64,000 nucleotides of DNA, from contig NZ_BQXM01000026.1 in NCBI RefSeq assembly GCF_022836495.1, forward strand, positions 1-64,000, read 5' to 3'. The translations under genes were made by a program, and so were the position numbers. Numbering within the stretch: position 1 is the stretch's first letter; every line of letters starts with the position of its first letter. Source of the DNA: Desulforhabdus sp. TSK. GTDB lineage: Bacteria > Desulfobacterota > Syntrophobacteria > Syntrophobacterales > Syntrophobacteraceae. The notes beneath the pieces are model-generated. The model saw nothing but the letters and a program-made list of their open reading frames with translations. It did no database searches and had not been told where the DNA came from. Of this stretch, positions 1-10,249 are shown in pieces.

Positions 1-1227
1 GGCAGCGGCGGGGGGTAGGGGCGGCGGGGGGGGAGCGGGGGCCGCACCAAAGCCCACCCCTCTTCCGCCATCGACTCCTCCCAGGCGGCCTTCCAGGGCC
101 GCGATCTTTTCCAGGACCGTTTCGAGGGATTCGAGGCGCGGCAGCTGAGACAGCCTCAGCAGGAGCATTTCCAGGGTGATCCGGGGGAGGCTCGACCGCC
201 GGATCTCCTCTTCGCCCTTAAGGATCATCTGAAAGTAGAGGTAGAGGGATTCGGGCGTCGTTTTGGCGATTTCAATCCGCAGCAAATCCTTCTCCTCGCG
301 GGGTAAATCCATCGGGGACTCTGTTTGTGCTCCCTCCAAAGCCAGAAAGAGGAGGTTCCGGAAGTGGTCGCACAACTGCTGGCAAAATCGCCTGCTGTCG
401 ATGCCCCGGCGGTGGAGCTCATTGGCCACGTCCAGGCAGGCCCGCACATCCCCGTCGAGTATGGCTGTCCCCACGCGGTGAACACTGCGGCGGTCCACAA
501 CGCCCAGCACATCCAGAATGTCTTCGTCGCTCAGGCCGTCCCCGCTGAACGCCAGGAGCTGCTCCAGGAGACTCTGAGCGTCCCGCATGCTTCCATCGGC
601 TTCCCTCGCCACCGCGTAGAGGACCCCGTCGGAAAGCTGCGCCTGTTCCTGGTCGGCGATATTGCGCAGATGCCCGACAAGGAGGGGGATGGGGATGCGG
701 CGGAAATCAAAGCGCTGGCAGCGGCTCAGTATGGTGGCCGGGATCTTGTGGGGCTCCGTCGTTGCAAAAACGAACACAACGTGCTCGGGGGGCTCTTCCA
801 GAGTTTTGAGGAGCGCATTGAAGGCGGCGTCGGTGAGCATGTGGACTTCATCGATGATATAGATTTTGTACCGGCTTTTGGCAGGGCGGTAGCGCACCGT
901 CTCGCGCAATTCCCGAATATCGTCTATGCCCCGGTTGGAGGCGCCGTCGATCTCGAGGACATCGACTGCATTGCCCTGGGTGATTTCCCGGCAATTCGAG
1001 CAGGCATTGCAGGGGGCGGAAGTCATGTCCCCTTCGCAGTTGAGGGTCTTGGCCAGGATTCGTGCCACCGAGGTCTTTCCGACCCCGCGGGCGCCCGTGA
1101 AAAGATAGGCGTGGGCAATGCGCTTCGAACGCACGGCGTTCTGAAGCGTCCTCGTGACATGAGGCTGACCGACGACTTCGTCAAAAACCTGAGGCCGCCA
1201 TTTTCGCGCAATGACAAGATAGGACAT
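1..1227 (-). CDS. dnaX: DNA polymerase III subunit gamma/tau, 3' end cut by window
   Basis: Clamp-loader ATPase of the replicative polymerase. The minus-strand reading begins MSYLVIARKWRPQVFDEVVG. A P-loop GARGVGKTS follows, then a Cys-rich zinc module with CNACSNC, the Walker B-type stretch IYIIDEVHM and the sensor region FVFATTEPHKIP, all in the usual DnaX order. After the AAA+ domain the frame runs into a helical region and then a Pro/Ala-rich linker at positions 1-55, where the window ends, so the tau-specific C-terminus and any frameshift signal for gamma cannot be judged. It lies downstream of tadA and two tRNA-Ser genes on the same strand. The long plus-strand frame at 325-1236 is only its shadow. 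Confidence 0.96.
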   Translation of the reverse strand, partial: MSYLVIARKWRPQVFDEVVGQPHVTRTLQNAVRSKRIAHAYLFTGARGVGKTSVARILAKTLNCEGDMTSAPCNACSNCREITQGNAVDVLEIDGASNRGIDDIRELRETVRYRPAKSRYKIYIIDEVHMLTDAAFNALLKTLEEPPEHVVFVFATTEPHKIPATILSRCQRFDFRRIPIPLLVGHLRNIADQEQAQLSDGVLYAVAREADGSMRDAQSLLEQLLAFSGDGLSDEDILDVLGVVDRRSVHRVGTAILDGDVRACLDVANELHRRGIDSRRFCQQLCDHFRNLLFLALEGAQTESPMDLPREEKDLLRIEIAKTTPESLYLYFQMILKGEEEIRRSSLPRITLEMLLLRLSQLPRLESLETVLEKIAALEGRLGGVDGGRGVGFGAAPAPPPPPLPPAAA

Positions 1228-1372
1228 GAGGCTTAATGATTCACAGCGAGATTGAAAGGATCAAGGAGGGATTGACGACGATGGCGCATGGGAACCCCAC
1301 CTGAAATATGAGTGGTCTACATCGTTTGTGGTATTCTACCGGCTCGCAACATGATGCCGGCGAATTTTAAAA

Positions 1373-1465
1373 TGGCGGAGAGAGAGGGATTCGAACCCTC
1401 GGTACACCTTTTGGGCGTACACACGATTTCCAGTCGTGCTCCTTCAGCCTCTCGGACATCTCTCC
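1373..1465 (-). tRNA. tRNA-Ser (anticodon GGA)
   Basis: The minus strand folds as a class II tRNA. The acceptor 5' GGAGAGA pairs with TCTCTCC. The anticodon stem-loop CACGACTGGAAATCGTG carries GGA. There is a long variable arm and a T-arm with GGTTCGAATCC. The 3' CCA is encoded (TGG at 1373-1375 on the plus strand). It reads UCC/UCU serine codons. It lies between a second tRNA-Ser gene and dnaX. Confidence 0.97.
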
Positions 1466-1508
1466 AGGTGTGGACTGCAGCGCATGGAGCGCTGTTCAGA
1501 ATTTATTA

Positions 1509-1604
1509 TGGCGGAGAGGGTGGGATTCGAACCCACGTGCCCTGCTATTCACAGGACAAGTCGATTTCGAGTCGACCCCGTTACGGCCACTTCGGTACCT
1601 CTCC
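1509..1604 (-). tRNA. tRNA-Ser (anticodon CGA)
   Basis: Class II tRNA on the minus strand. The acceptor GGAGAGG pairs with CCTCTCC, the anticodon arm GTCGACTCGAAATCGAC carries CGA, the variable arm is long, the T-loop is GGTTCGAATCC and CCA is encoded at 1509-1511. It decodes UCG. Its mature 5' end lies only 6 nt beyond the tadA stop codon, so it is probably processed from a tadA-tRNA transcript. Confidence 0.97.
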
Positions 1605-1610
1605 CCTGGC

Positions 1611-2141
<531 letters not shown>

Positions 2142-2304
2142 TCAACGCCGAAAAGAGTTTTTATCCCTTCAGCGAAAAATTTGGAGGAACCATGATTAAA
2201 TATTGAATTGATCAGTTCTTTTTTTTAAATTAGCCTATCAACTGCTCTTGAAGTTCGAAATGGCGAAGTATGTAGTTGCCGCTCTTGCAAGTGGAGGGCT
2301 TATC

Positions 2305-2592
2305 ATGATGACAGACCCAAAACCACTGAACAAAGACCGTTTCAGCCCAGTGGGGGGAATGCGACTCGTCTACGATCCCGGCATGAAATCTTGCGAGGGC
2401 ATGAAAAAGCACCCCTGCAGGGATTGCCACTCGTGCCAGTTTTGCAGTGACGCGCGCTGCCATTCCTGTCGTGGCAAGAAAGGAACATCGAAAGATATTC
2501 TATCGCGCAAGTTGAGCTTATGCGAACAGATTCAGGTCTATGAAGCGATCAACGCTCAGGACAGGCGGCAGCAGAACAGTACTTCTCTATAA
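2305..2592 (+). CDS. small Cys-rich protein of unknown function
   Basis: A 95-residue protein I do not recognise. Seven Cys sit in its middle, in the segment SCEGMKKHPCRDCHSCQFC followed by SDARCHSC, suggesting a metal site (two CxxC pairs plus CxxCxxC). No signal peptide or membrane segment is seen from this start. The start is ATGATG at 2305, with GGAGGG about 6 nt upstream. The frame remains open upstream to 2248 (TTG), but that extension has no ribosome-binding site. It ends 18 nt before the L,D-transpeptidase gene and may be cotranscribed with it. Confidence 0.7.
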   Translation: MMTDPKPLNKDRFSPVGGMRLVYDPGMKSCEGMKKHPCRDCHSCQFCSDARCHSCRGKKGTSKDILSRKLSLCEQIQVYEAINAQDRRQQNSTSL

Positions 2593-2610
2593 AAAAGCGG
2601 AAATTATTCT

Positions 2611-4407
2611 ATGAAAAACAAAACGGGAAACACTCTGAAAGCTCTTGCCCTCTTCACGGCGACCCTTGTATTGGGGTGCAACATGAGCACTCTGGCTGCG
2701 GAAAAGGAATCGACGATCAAAATCAGGCAGGCGTCGTCGGTACAACCGGAACCCGCCCAGATCGCTCAAAAGCCGACCTCCACCCAGTGGCGATCCTCCA
2801 TCTGGGAGGCTCTCCCACTGGAATTCCTCCAGGGCTCCAAACCCCACCCCATCCTGTTGGCCTATGAGCAGAACGAGTGGAAACCCTTTTTTATCAACTC
2901 CCGTTTTGAACCCACGGAGGCAGCGCTGCAGCTGCTGCAGAGGCTGAACAAAGTCCATGAGGACGGACTCAGCAGCAAGCCCTACCAGCTGGAAGCGATA
3001 CAACGACAAATGCAGCAGATGGAAACCCTGCGGATTGCCCTCAAGAGCTCGGACCCCAACTTCCACGATGCCGTCGCGGATCTTTCCCGACCGGCGTCTC
3101 ATAACGATGCCCCACCCTCGTCGGCAGCCCTTCCCAATGCAAAATATGCCATGAACACTCAGGGCGATACCCCAACCGGCTCGGGGGGCTCCCAGGATAT
3201 GGACGAAAAGTACAGGGAAGCGTTCAGGGCCTCCAGTGAACTGGACATTCGGCTGGCCCAGGACCTGGTGAGGTTTGCTCAGGAAATGGACCCGGCCTCC
3301 AGGGAAGAGCAGATCAAGGCGCTTACGGGTGAAATCCCCATCGGCTCATTTCTGAGCTCTCTCGAACCGACTTCGCCTCATTACAAACCCCTCGTCGCCG
3401 CCTTGATCAAATACCGGCAGCTGTCCGACAAGTCCGAACAGGTCTACGTATCGGGGCCCGCTCTGAAGATGGGGTCTACGGGCGAGCAGGTGCGTAACCT
3501 CCAAAGGCGGCTCCAACAGGAGGACTTTTACAGCGGGAAGATCAGCGGTGTTTTCGACGCAGCAACCCAGGAAGCCCTCAAGCGGTTCCAGCAGGCCCAT
3601 TCACTGCCTGCGGACGGCGCCATGGGCCAGACCACCAGGGACTGGCTCAACATGCCTTACGCGAAAAAAGCCCAAATGGTCGCCGACGTGGTAAAGATCG
3701 TACGCCAGACCCCCGTGCGCCGTGCAGACAAGTATATCCGCATCAACATTCCCCAGTATCTCCTGGAATATTACAATGAGGGTAAAGTCCAAAGGGTCCA
3801 CAGGGTGATTGTGGGAAAGTCTTCCGGCAAGAAAATCAATGTCAACGGCAAAATGGTGGGAGAAAACCAGACCCCGCCCCTGGCCAGTCAGATTGAAAGG
3901 ATCATCATCAACCCCCGGTGGTATGTGACGGACCGCATCCGCAAAGAACTGGGGGATTCCGTCGTTTCGGATCCCAAGTACGTGCAGATGTCTTCTACGT
4001 TTGCATCAGGCACACCCCGCCTGTATCAACTGCCCGGCCCCACCAATCCACTCGGCCGGTTCAAATTTGAATTTCCCAACGCCTACGCGGTGTTCCTGCA
4101 CGACACACCCAAGCGTCAGCTCTTTTCCAATCCCCGCCGCGATTTTTCTCACGGCTGCGTACGGGTCGAGAAAGCCGAGGAGCTTGCCACACGTCTGCTG
4201 GAGGACGACAACAATCCCGCGGTGAAGCGAATCGAGAATTTTCTGGCGAGCAATCGCCCCTCCCACGTGCAACTGTCCGAGTCGGTGCCCATTGTCATCG
4301 ATTATCTGCCTGTCTTTACCAACGGGAGGGGACAGCTCATTTTTTACGGCGATCCGTACGGCCTGTACCGAGAGAGCCCGGCTGTGAAGGAGAGCAAATC
4401 CTCCTGA
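2611..4407 (+). CDS. L,D-transpeptidase with peptidoglycan-binding domain (YcbB-like)
   Basis: Probably forms 3-3 peptidoglycan cross-links or attaches proteins to murein in the periplasm. The N-terminus is a signal sequence with a lipobox-like LVLGC near residue 23. The architecture follows YcbB: an N-terminal scaffold region (about 70-270), a PG_binding_1 domain at about 279-346 (LKMGSTGEQVRNLQRRLQ), and a YkuD catalytic domain from about 373. The active-site motif SHGCVRV lies near residues 513-519 (Cys about 516), with an upstream FLHDTP. The length of 598 is usual for the YcbB class. A murein endopeptidase gene follows on the same strand after 470 nt that include a promoter candidate. 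The N-terminal ribosome-binding site is weak. Confidence 0.92.
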   Translation: MKNKTGNTLKALALFTATLVLGCNMSTLAAEKESTIKIRQASSVQPEPAQIAQKPTSTQWRSSIWEALPLEFLQGSKPHPILLAYEQNEWKPFFINSRFEPTEAALQLLQRLNKVHEDGLSSKPYQLEAIQRQMQQMETLRIALKSSDPNFHDAVADLSRPASHNDAPPSSAALPNAKYAMNTQGDTPTGSGGSQDMDEKYREAFRASSELDIRLAQDLVRFAQEMDPASREEQIKALTGEIPIGSFLSSLEPTSPHYKPLVAALIKYRQLSDKSEQVYVSGPALKMGSTGEQVRNLQRRLQQEDFYSGKISGVFDAATQEALKRFQQAHSLPADGAMGQTTRDWLNMPYAKKAQMVADVVKIVRQTPVRRADKYIRINIPQYLLEYYNEGKVQRVHRVIVGKSSGKKINVNGKMVGENQTPPLASQIERIIINPRWYVTDRIRKELGDSVVSDPKYVQMSSTFASGTPRLYQLPGPTNPLGRFKFEFPNAYAVFLHDTPKRQLFSNPRRDFSHGCVRVEKAEELATRLLEDDNNPAVKRIENFLASNRPSHVQLSESVPIVIDYLPVFTNGRGQLIFYGDPYGLYRESPAVKESKSS

Positions 4408-4877
4408 CGCCCGGTCGCCAAATGTTCATGGGGCGAGTGGCTTTCGCGGGAGGAAAGGGAATGCACCCTCCTGCCCCCCACCGCTCCATCCCTGCAACAT
4501 GGAAATCCTCCTGCGCATGCGATTTTTTCACGCCAGGAGATTTTTTTAGGCCGTCCTTTTCTTACATTGTCCACACAGGAATGACTCCTCCGGCCCTTCC
4601 CAAAGCCTCCGTGCCGCCTCAAACGTATCCATCTAATAATACATAATTATGCTGCATGGATTTCTATCGGAGCTCCTGCCGGGATCGTCACACCGCGCTG
4701 TTTGTGTGCGAAAGCAATACGCCAAAACACCTCAGCAGCACTAGATCGGCCAAGAAAAAGGGTTTGACAGACCTCTCTTTTTCTTATAGTGAAAATAATC
4801 CCGTAAAACTCTTAAGACTTCAGCGGCCAGCAACAGAGCGACATCTTATTGAAAATATTAAAATAGGAGGGGAAGTT
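4408..4877 (+). other. non-coding stretch before the murein endopeptidase gene
   Basis: About 470 nt. The downstream frame stays open back to 4656, but that extension has no ribosome-binding site and contains a promoter candidate, so I treat it as leader. I see no RNA gene or repeat. Confidence 0.5.
4764..4790 (+). promoter_or_regulatory. sigma-70-type promoter candidate for the murein endopeptidase gene
   Basis: TTGACA at 4764-4769 and TATAGT at 4785-4790, separated by 15 nt, which is shorter than the ideal 17. Transcription would begin about 80 nt before the chosen ATG at 4878. That supports 4878 rather than 4656 as the start of the gene. Confidence 0.45.
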
Positions 4878-6929
4878 ATGGCGAGGGTGGAGTCTTGCCT
4901 GAAGTTAGGAGTCGTGTCGTTTTCTCTAATGTTTTTTCCCATTCTGTTCACTTTTCCCACCGATTCAGCCCAGGCGCTCACTGCTTCACTTGGTCAGCCT
5001 TACCATGGACGCCTGGTGGAGGGGATCCCGTTTCCCCGACAGTTCGAAGGCTACCAGCTCCGTGATGAAGACCGCACTTACACCACTCCCGAAGTCATCG
5101 GGGCACTCCTGGACGCCCTGGATGCTGTTCAAGCCGAATATCCTTCTGCTCCCGACCTCTACTTCGGAGACTTCTCCAAGCCCGGAGGAGGATGGCTCAG
5201 CAGGCATCGCTCCCACCAGAACGGTCGAGACGTGGACTTGGGGATGTATGCAAAGGACGACCGGACATTGAGTACATTCATTCCCATGAACGAGGAGAAC
5301 CTGGACGCGGCCAAGACCTGGTGCCTCATTGAAAACATCATCCGATCGCAGCGCGTACAGTACATCTTCGTGGACAAGAGAATCCAGAACGTACTCTCTG
5401 ACTACGCCCTCAGCCAGGGAGTAGATCCTGCCTACCTGGAGCACCTGTTCGGCAATGTCCGGGGCTCCATTGTTCAGCACGTCCGCAACCATCAGGACCA
5501 TCTGCACATCCGATTCTATGCCCCCTGGTCCACCATGGCCGCCCACCTGGATCCGAGCGACACGCAAAAGCACACTGCCGTGGAAATGGCGCAGCAGGCT
5601 TATCTCCCCAAACGCGTCAATTACTATGTCAAGGGGAACGAGCGTAACCTGGACACCCTTGCAAGAAGCTTCGGAGTGGATCGCAGGGAGTTATGCCGGT
5701 GGAACCAGATCCATGGCAATGAAATTCTCTCCCCGGGCACATGCCTGGTCTTTTACAAACGCGGCTTCGAAATCGAGCCGGTGAACCTGGCACAGTCCCT
5801 GCGGCCCGATTCGGTGCCGGAGACGCAGACGATACGAGTGGCATCCCTTCGCCCCACGCGAACCCTGTCTGACGCTCCCACGGGCATCCAGGAGCCTCCC
5901 CCTCGTGAAATCCATGAAGTCCATGATACCATGAGCACCCGGGAGCTGCGGGACAGCGGCGATGTCCGGGAAAATCGGGATAAAGAGGAAGATCGAGAGG
6001 CTCGTGACACTCGGAATGCCCGTGAAGTGCGGGAAGCCCGGAGCACCCGAGACGACCGTGAGGCTCGGGAATCCAGAGAAGTCCGGAATACCCGGAATAC
6101 CCGGAATACCCGGGATAGTCGGGATAGTCGGGAAGCTCGGGAGGAAAGGGATTCGCGGGATACAAAAGGGATGAAAGTGTCGCCTCCTATCACGACCGTC
6201 TATACGGCCAAAAGGGGGGACTCCCTGGAGCAGATCGCCCGGGACAACGACATGGATGTCAATGCGTTACGGGCACTCAACGGAATGAAGAAGCGGGCGG
6301 AGCTGAGGCAGGGACAGAGAATCGTCCTGTTGAATACGATGAAGCAGTCCGCCGGTGCGGACTCCCCGCCATCCCAGGCTGTGAAATACGACAAAACATT
6401 GAAGAGCGCGGCACCCTCCAGCCAGTTTGTCAAAAAGGGTGAGCCCGTGGAGAACATCGCCAGGCTCAGTGTGCCGACGGCCGACACTTCCCGAAAGCTC
6501 GACAACACCAGGGGGAGCGATTCCCTGCCCTCCGGGAAGAAGATTCAGCTCGCCAAGGTCGACCTGTCCGCCAAGACTTCCATGAACGATGCGAGGGCAG
6601 TTGCCGCAGGCACAAAATCATCCAAAGCCAGGAAGTCCGATGAAAAAATATCTGCAGGCAAGGCACCGGGCAGGACAGATCCCAAGGCTGAAGATTTGCG
6701 CCAGAAAACCGCAGGGAAGGGTGGAGCTCCCGCCAGGGTAGCAGAGCCGGCCAAGGCGTCCGTTCCAAAGCCGGCTGCCAGGGCATCGGCACCCGCTTCC
6801 TCTGGAACGAAGACGGCGGCTGTCGGCAAGGCTGCTCCCGAAAAGCCTACCGCCCCCAAGAGTGTCGCCGCCAAACCTGAAGCCACGGTTAAAGTAGCCG
6901 GCAATTCCAAGGCGGCTTCCAAGAAGTGA
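4878..6929 (+). CDS. MepA-type murein endopeptidase (M74) with two LysM domains
   Basis: Predicted zinc D-Ala-meso-DAP endopeptidase acting on cross-linked peptidoglycan. A strong GGAGGGGAAGTT ribosome-binding site precedes the ATG at 4878. The signal peptide ends near DSAQA. The catalytic domain shows SHQNGRDVDLGMYA and, later, HQDHLHIRFYAPW, the two halves of the MepA metal site. Two LysM-like modules follow: KGNERNLDTLARSFGVDRREL and TAKRGDSLEQIARDNDMDVN. Between them lies a roughly 75-residue Arg/Asp/Glu-rich repeat segment, and the tail is Lys/Ala/Pro-rich and disordered. At 683 residues it is more than twice the length of classic MepA (about 270). Assignment to the family is firm, but orthology to E. 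coli mepA is not, so no symbol is given. Confidence 0.9.
   Translation: MARVESCLKLGVVSFSLMFFPILFTFPTDSAQALTASLGQPYHGRLVEGIPFPRQFEGYQLRDEDRTYTTPEVIGALLDALDAVQAEYPSAPDLYFGDFSKPGGGWLSRHRSHQNGRDVDLGMYAKDDRTLSTFIPMNEENLDAAKTWCLIENIIRSQRVQYIFVDKRIQNVLSDYALSQGVDPAYLEHLFGNVRGSIVQHVRNHQDHLHIRFYAPWSTMAAHLDPSDTQKHTAVEMAQQAYLPKRVNYYVKGNERNLDTLARSFGVDRRELCRWNQIHGNEILSPGTCLVFYKRGFEIEPVNLAQSLRPDSVPETQTIRVASLRPTRTLSDAPTGIQEPPPREIHEVHDTMSTRELRDSGDVRENRDKEEDREARDTRNAREVREARSTRDDREARESREVRNTRNTRNTRDSRDSREAREERDSRDTKGMKVSPPITTVYTAKRGDSLEQIARDNDMDVNALRALNGMKKRAELRQGQRIVLLNTMKQSAGADSPPSQAVKYDKTLKSAAPSSQFVKKGEPVENIARLSVPTADTSRKLDNTRGSDSLPSGKKIQLAKVDLSAKTSMNDARAVAAGTKSSKARKSDEKISAGKAPGRTDPKAEDLRQKTAGKGGAPARVAEPAKASVPKPAARASAPASSGTKTAAVGKAAPEKPTAPKSVAAKPEATVKVAGNSKAASKK
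5976..6160 (+). repeat. 9-bp in-frame tandem repeats encoding an R-x-x tripeptide array
   Basis: Inside the endopeptidase gene, codon-aligned 9-bp units such as CGGAATACC (three exact copies at 6084-6110) and CGGGATAGT (two exact copies at 6111-6128) encode Arg-Asn-Thr, Arg-Asp-Ser and Arg-Glu-Ala/Val triplets. The surrounding units are degenerate relatives. The exact core implies recent slippage expansion. Confidence 0.85.
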
Positions 6930-7278
6930 ACGAATGGATAGATTGGGTGGACGGATGTTTTTTCGTTGATTCCGAGCCCGGCGCTTTTCGGAGTCCTTTT
7001 GGTCAGGCAGCCGCAGGCATGAGGAAAAGGATCCCGGGTGCCGCTGGAAACGCCGCGGGGGCAAGATCGTCCTGGAAAAGTGATTTTTAGTCGTTTCCTG
7101 TATTTTGACTCAATTGTCACTTTTCTTCTGCCATCAATTTTGCTATGTACCGATACCTTACCGACGGGCACATCCTTGAGTGCCCGTTTTTCTTTTTTCA
7201 ACTTTCGACCCTGGATCGTCAGGGTTAGCTTTTTTTAAGACAAATCAGTACATTGAAAGGAGTATTCACCAGGTTACC
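6930..7278 (+). other. non-coding stretch between the endopeptidase gene and fusA
   Basis: 349 nt. Apart from the rho-independent terminator at 7164-7196 I see no RNA gene or repeat. TTGACT near 7108 has no convincing -10 partner at the right distance. The promoter of fusA was not located. Confidence 0.5.
7164..7196 (+). terminator. rho-independent terminator upstream of fusA
   Basis: Perfect 8-bp stem ACGGGCAC/GTGCCCGT with an 8-nt loop, followed directly by TTTTTCTTTTTT. It lies 235 nt after the endopeptidase stop and 83 nt before the fusA start. It could end the upstream transcript or act as a leader terminator for fusA. Confidence 0.85.
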
Positions 7279-9366
7279 ATGTCTAGCGACCTCACAAAAC
7301 TGCGAAATATTGGAATCAGTGCCCATATCGACTCCGGGAAAACCACACTGACGGAGCGTATTCTCTATTACACGCAGCGTATTCACGCAATCCACGACGT
7401 CAAGGGGAAAGACGGTGTAGGGGCCACCATGGACTTCATGGAACTGGAAAAGGAAAGGGGCATCACCATCCAGTCGGCGGCCACCCACTGCAATTGGAAA
7501 GAAACCTCCATCAACATCATCGACACGCCCGGGCACGTGGACTTTACCATCGAGGTGGAGCGGGCGCTGCGGGTGCTGGACGGAGCCATTTTGGTCCTCT
7601 GCTCGGTGGGCGGCGTTCAGTCGCAGTCCGTCACGGTGGATCGGCAGATGGTGCGCTACAAGGTGCCCCGACTCGCCTTCATCAATAAATGCGACCGAAC
7701 GGGCGCCGATCCCTTCCGCGTGGTACGCCAGCTCAGAGAGAAATTGAACCACAATGCCGTTCTTCTGCAGATTCCCCTGGGGCTTGAATCCGATCACGAA
7801 GGGGTGGTCGACCTCATCACCATGAAGGCTGTCACCTTCGAAGGAGACAGCGGCGACGAAATCGTCACAAGCGAAATCCCTTCGAACCTCCTGGATCTGG
7901 CCAAAGAAAAGCGCGAAGAGATGCTGGATGCCATTTCGCTTTTCTCGGACGACCTCACGGAAGCCATCCTGGAGGGCGAGGTCACGGAAGAACTGATCCA
8001 CGGCGCCATTCGTGCCGGGACGCTCTCTCTGCAACTAACTCCCGTCCTGCTGGGCTCGGCTTACAAAAACAAAGGGGTTCAACTGCTTCTGGATGCCGTG
8101 GAAGCTTACCTTCCCTGCCCCCTCGACATCACCAACGAAGCCCTGGACCTGGACAAAGAGGAAGCGCCTCTCACCCTCGAACCCGAAGAGAACCTGCCTC
8201 TGGTCATGCTTGCCTTCAAGTTGGAAGTCAGCCGTTACGGGCAGCTCACGTATGTGCGCCTCTATCAGGGCTCCCTCCAGAAAGGGGACACCATCGTCAA
8301 CATGCGCACGGGCAAGCGATCCAAGGTGGGCCGACTCATCCGCATGCACGCGGACCAGATGGAAGACATTGAGAAAGCGGTGTCGGGAGACATCGTGGCC
8401 CTCTTCGGGATCGACTGCGCCTCCGGCGACACCTTCACCGACGGTGAAGTGCGCTATGCCATGACCTCCATCCACGTGCCGACTCCTGTCATTTCACTGG
8501 CCATCAAGCCCAAGGACAAGAAGGCGGAAATGAACATGAGCAAGGCGCTGACGCGTTTCACCAAGGAAGATCCCACCTTCAAGACCTTTCTCGACGAAGA
8601 GACCAACGAGACCATCATCTGCGGGATGGGAGAACTGCACCTGGATGTCTACGTCGAGCGCATGCGCCGTGAATATTCGGCGGATGTTGAAACGGGAATG
8701 CCCAAAGTCGCCTATCGTGAAACGGTCACCCGAAAGGCGGACTTCAATTACACGCACAAAAAGCAGACGGGCGGTTCTGGCCAGTTCGGCCGCGTGGCCG
8801 GTTTCATGGAACCTTACACCGAAGGTGAGTACAGCTTCGTGAACCAGATCTCCGGCGGGGCCATTCCGACTGAATTTGTCCCCTCCTGCGACAAAGGGTT
8901 CCAGGCCTGTTTGCGCAAAGGCACCCTGGCTGGCTTTCCCATCGTGGGTGTCCAGCTCACCATCAATGATGGTGCAGCCCATTCCGTCGACTCCTCGGAC
9001 ATGGCCTTCCAGCAGGCTGCCATCGGAGCGTTCCGCGAAGCTTTTCCCAAAGCCGGCCCCATCATTCTCGAGCCTGTCATGCGGGTGGTGGTGGAGACTC
9101 CATCGGAATTCCAGGGCACCGTCCTGGGAACCCTGAACCAGCGGAGAGGCATGATCGTCAGTACGTCTGAGGACGGTGTCTTTTCGACCATCGAATCGGA
9201 AGTTCCCCTGGCGGAAATGTTTGGGTATTCCACTGTATTGCGATCTTCGACCCAGGGAAAGGCCGAGTTCACCATGGAATTTGCGCGCTATAATGCGGTC
9301 CCCAAGGGGGTGTCCGAGGAAATCATCAAGAAGCAGAAGGAAGAGCAGAAACTCGAGAAAAAATAA
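7279..9366 (+). CDS. fusA: elongation factor G, EFG1-like (spdEFG1/mtEFG1) class
   Basis: Translational GTPase for ribosomal translocation. G1 is AHIDSGKTT, with Ser where canonical bacterial EF-G has Ala. G2 lies in [13 protein letters not shown]3 is [10 protein letters not shown] and G4 is INKCDRTG. The segment [21 protein letters not shown] is typical of the mitochondrial EFG1/spirochaete-planctomycete-delta EFG1 class. Domains II-V follow to give 695 residues, a full-length EF-G. I chose the ATG at 7279 because homology starts there; the frame stays open upstream to 7180. It stands alone rather than in the str operon with rpsL, rpsG and tuf, as is common for this paralogue. Whether a second EF-G exists elsewhere cannot be seen. 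Confidence 0.95.
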   Translation: MSSDLTKLRNIGISAHIDSGKTTLTERILYYTQRIHAIHDVKGKDGVGATMDFMELEKERGITIQSAATHCNWKETSINIIDTPGHVDFTIEVERALRVLDGAILVLCSVGGVQSQSVTVDRQMVRYKVPRLAFINKCDRTGADPFRVVRQLREKLNHNAVLLQIPLGLESDHEGVVDLITMKAVTFEGDSGDEIVTSEIPSNLLDLAKEKREEMLDAISLFSDDLTEAILEGEVTEELIHGAIRAGTLSLQLTPVLLGSAYKNKGVQLLLDAVEAYLPCPLDITNEALDLDKEEAPLTLEPEENLPLVMLAFKLEVSRYGQLTYVRLYQGSLQKGDTIVNMRTGKRSKVGRLIRMHADQMEDIEKAVSGDIVALFGIDCASGDTFTDGEVRYAMTSIHVPTPVISLAIKPKDKKAEMNMSKALTRFTKEDPTFKTFLDEETNETIICGMGELHLDVYVERMRREYSADVETGMPKVAYRETVTRKADFNYTHKKQTGGSGQFGRVAGFMEPYTEGEYSFVNQISGGAIPTEFVPSCDKGFQACLRKGTLAGFPIVGVQLTINDGAAHSVDSSDMAFQQAAIGAFREAFPKAGPIILEPVMRVVVETPSEFQGTVLGTLNQRRGMIVSTSEDGVFSTIESEVPLAEMFGYSTVLRSSTQGKAEFTMEFARYNAVPKGVSEEIIKKQKEEQKLEKK

Positions 9367-9502
9367 GCTCTTCAAGGCAAACGAAGAATTTGCTTTGCCG
9401 CCCGGCCTCTTGGTGTATGATACACAAAGCCAGCAACATGGGTCGTGAAAGAGTTCCGTCACACCGATGAAGCATAGATACGAAACACAAGGAGAGAACT
9501 GA

Positions 9503-10210
9503 ATGGAGATACAAGAGTCGACGGATTCCGTCGGCATGGAGATGATTCGAGATATTCTGGGGGAGCCCTTGGCGCCGGGAAAAATGGGTGTTCTGATGGC
9601 GCGTGCGGGAGTGGGCAAAACAGCCTGCCTGACGCATATTGCCCTGGAACGCCTGCTCCAGGGCACACCGGTGCTCCATGTTTGCATTGATGAAATCCCG
9701 GACAAGATCAAGGTCTGGTATCAGGAACTGCTGAAGAACAGCTTCGCTGCCCAGCCGGGAGCTGACGTCGCGGGCATCCAGTATCGCACGGAACGTCAGC
9801 GCTTCATTCTGGCTTACCTTTACCACACCTTCACCCCGGAGAAACTGGAGCAAAGCCTGCAGAACCTCAAAGAGCAGGCCCATTTCCACCCGGAGCTCGT
9901 CATTCTGGACGGCCTGGATTTCGACAGGGTGCACCGTTCGACCCTGGAATCACTCCAGGCGTTCGCCCAAAGGCACCAGCTTCCCATGTGGATGTCTGCT
10001 CGCACCCATCGCCACATTTCCCTGACCAATGAACGGGGAATCCCTTATCCCTGTAACGAAAGCGATGACTTGTTCGGCTCTATCCTGCTGCTGGAGCCTC
10101 TCACTGAGACGATTCGGATCAGGGTTCTCAAACACGGCGAGCAATACAATCCTTCCGTGCCTGAAGTGTTCTTGAATTCGCAAACCTACCTGCTGCAACA
10201 GCAGGGTTGA
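9503..10210 (+). CDS. RecA-like P-loop ATPase, uncharacterised
   Basis: A 235-residue cytoplasmic protein with a Walker A motif ARAGVGKTA after a short N-terminal segment and a Walker B-like PELVILDGLDF near residue 140. The order and the stretch GTPVLHVCIDE between them resemble the RecA/DnaB/KaiC fold rather than AAA+. No recombinase L1/L2 loop, zinc site or helicase motif could be identified, so I assign no function. AAGGAGA lies 7 nt before the ATG. The next gene begins 39 nt after the stop with its own good ribosome-binding site, suggesting a two-gene operon and a functional partnership. Confidence 0.8.
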   Translation: MEIQESTDSVGMEMIRDILGEPLAPGKMGVLMARAGVGKTACLTHIALERLLQGTPVLHVCIDEIPDKIKVWYQELLKNSFAAQPGADVAGIQYRTERQRFILAYLYHTFTPEKLEQSLQNLKEQAHFHPELVILDGLDFDRVHRSTLESLQAFAQRHQLPMWMSARTHRHISLTNERGIPYPCNESDDLFGSILLLEPLTETIRIRVLKHGEQYNPSVPEVFLNSQTYLLQQQG

Positions 10211-10249
10211 TTTTTTCAGGCCTGCGGAAGTTATTAAAGGAAAGTTCCC

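Noticed and set aside
325-1236. Plus-strand frame of 303 residues at the left edge
   Set aside because: It is antisense to dnaX, whose minus-strand translation carries all clamp-loader motifs.
6084-6146. Possible CRISPR-like repeat array
   Set aside because: Units are 9 bp, contiguous and in frame with the coding sequence; there are no spacers or cas genes.
5753-6193. Ser/Arg-rich minus-strand frame
   Set aside because: It is produced by the 9-bp repeat array of the endopeptidase gene read backwards.
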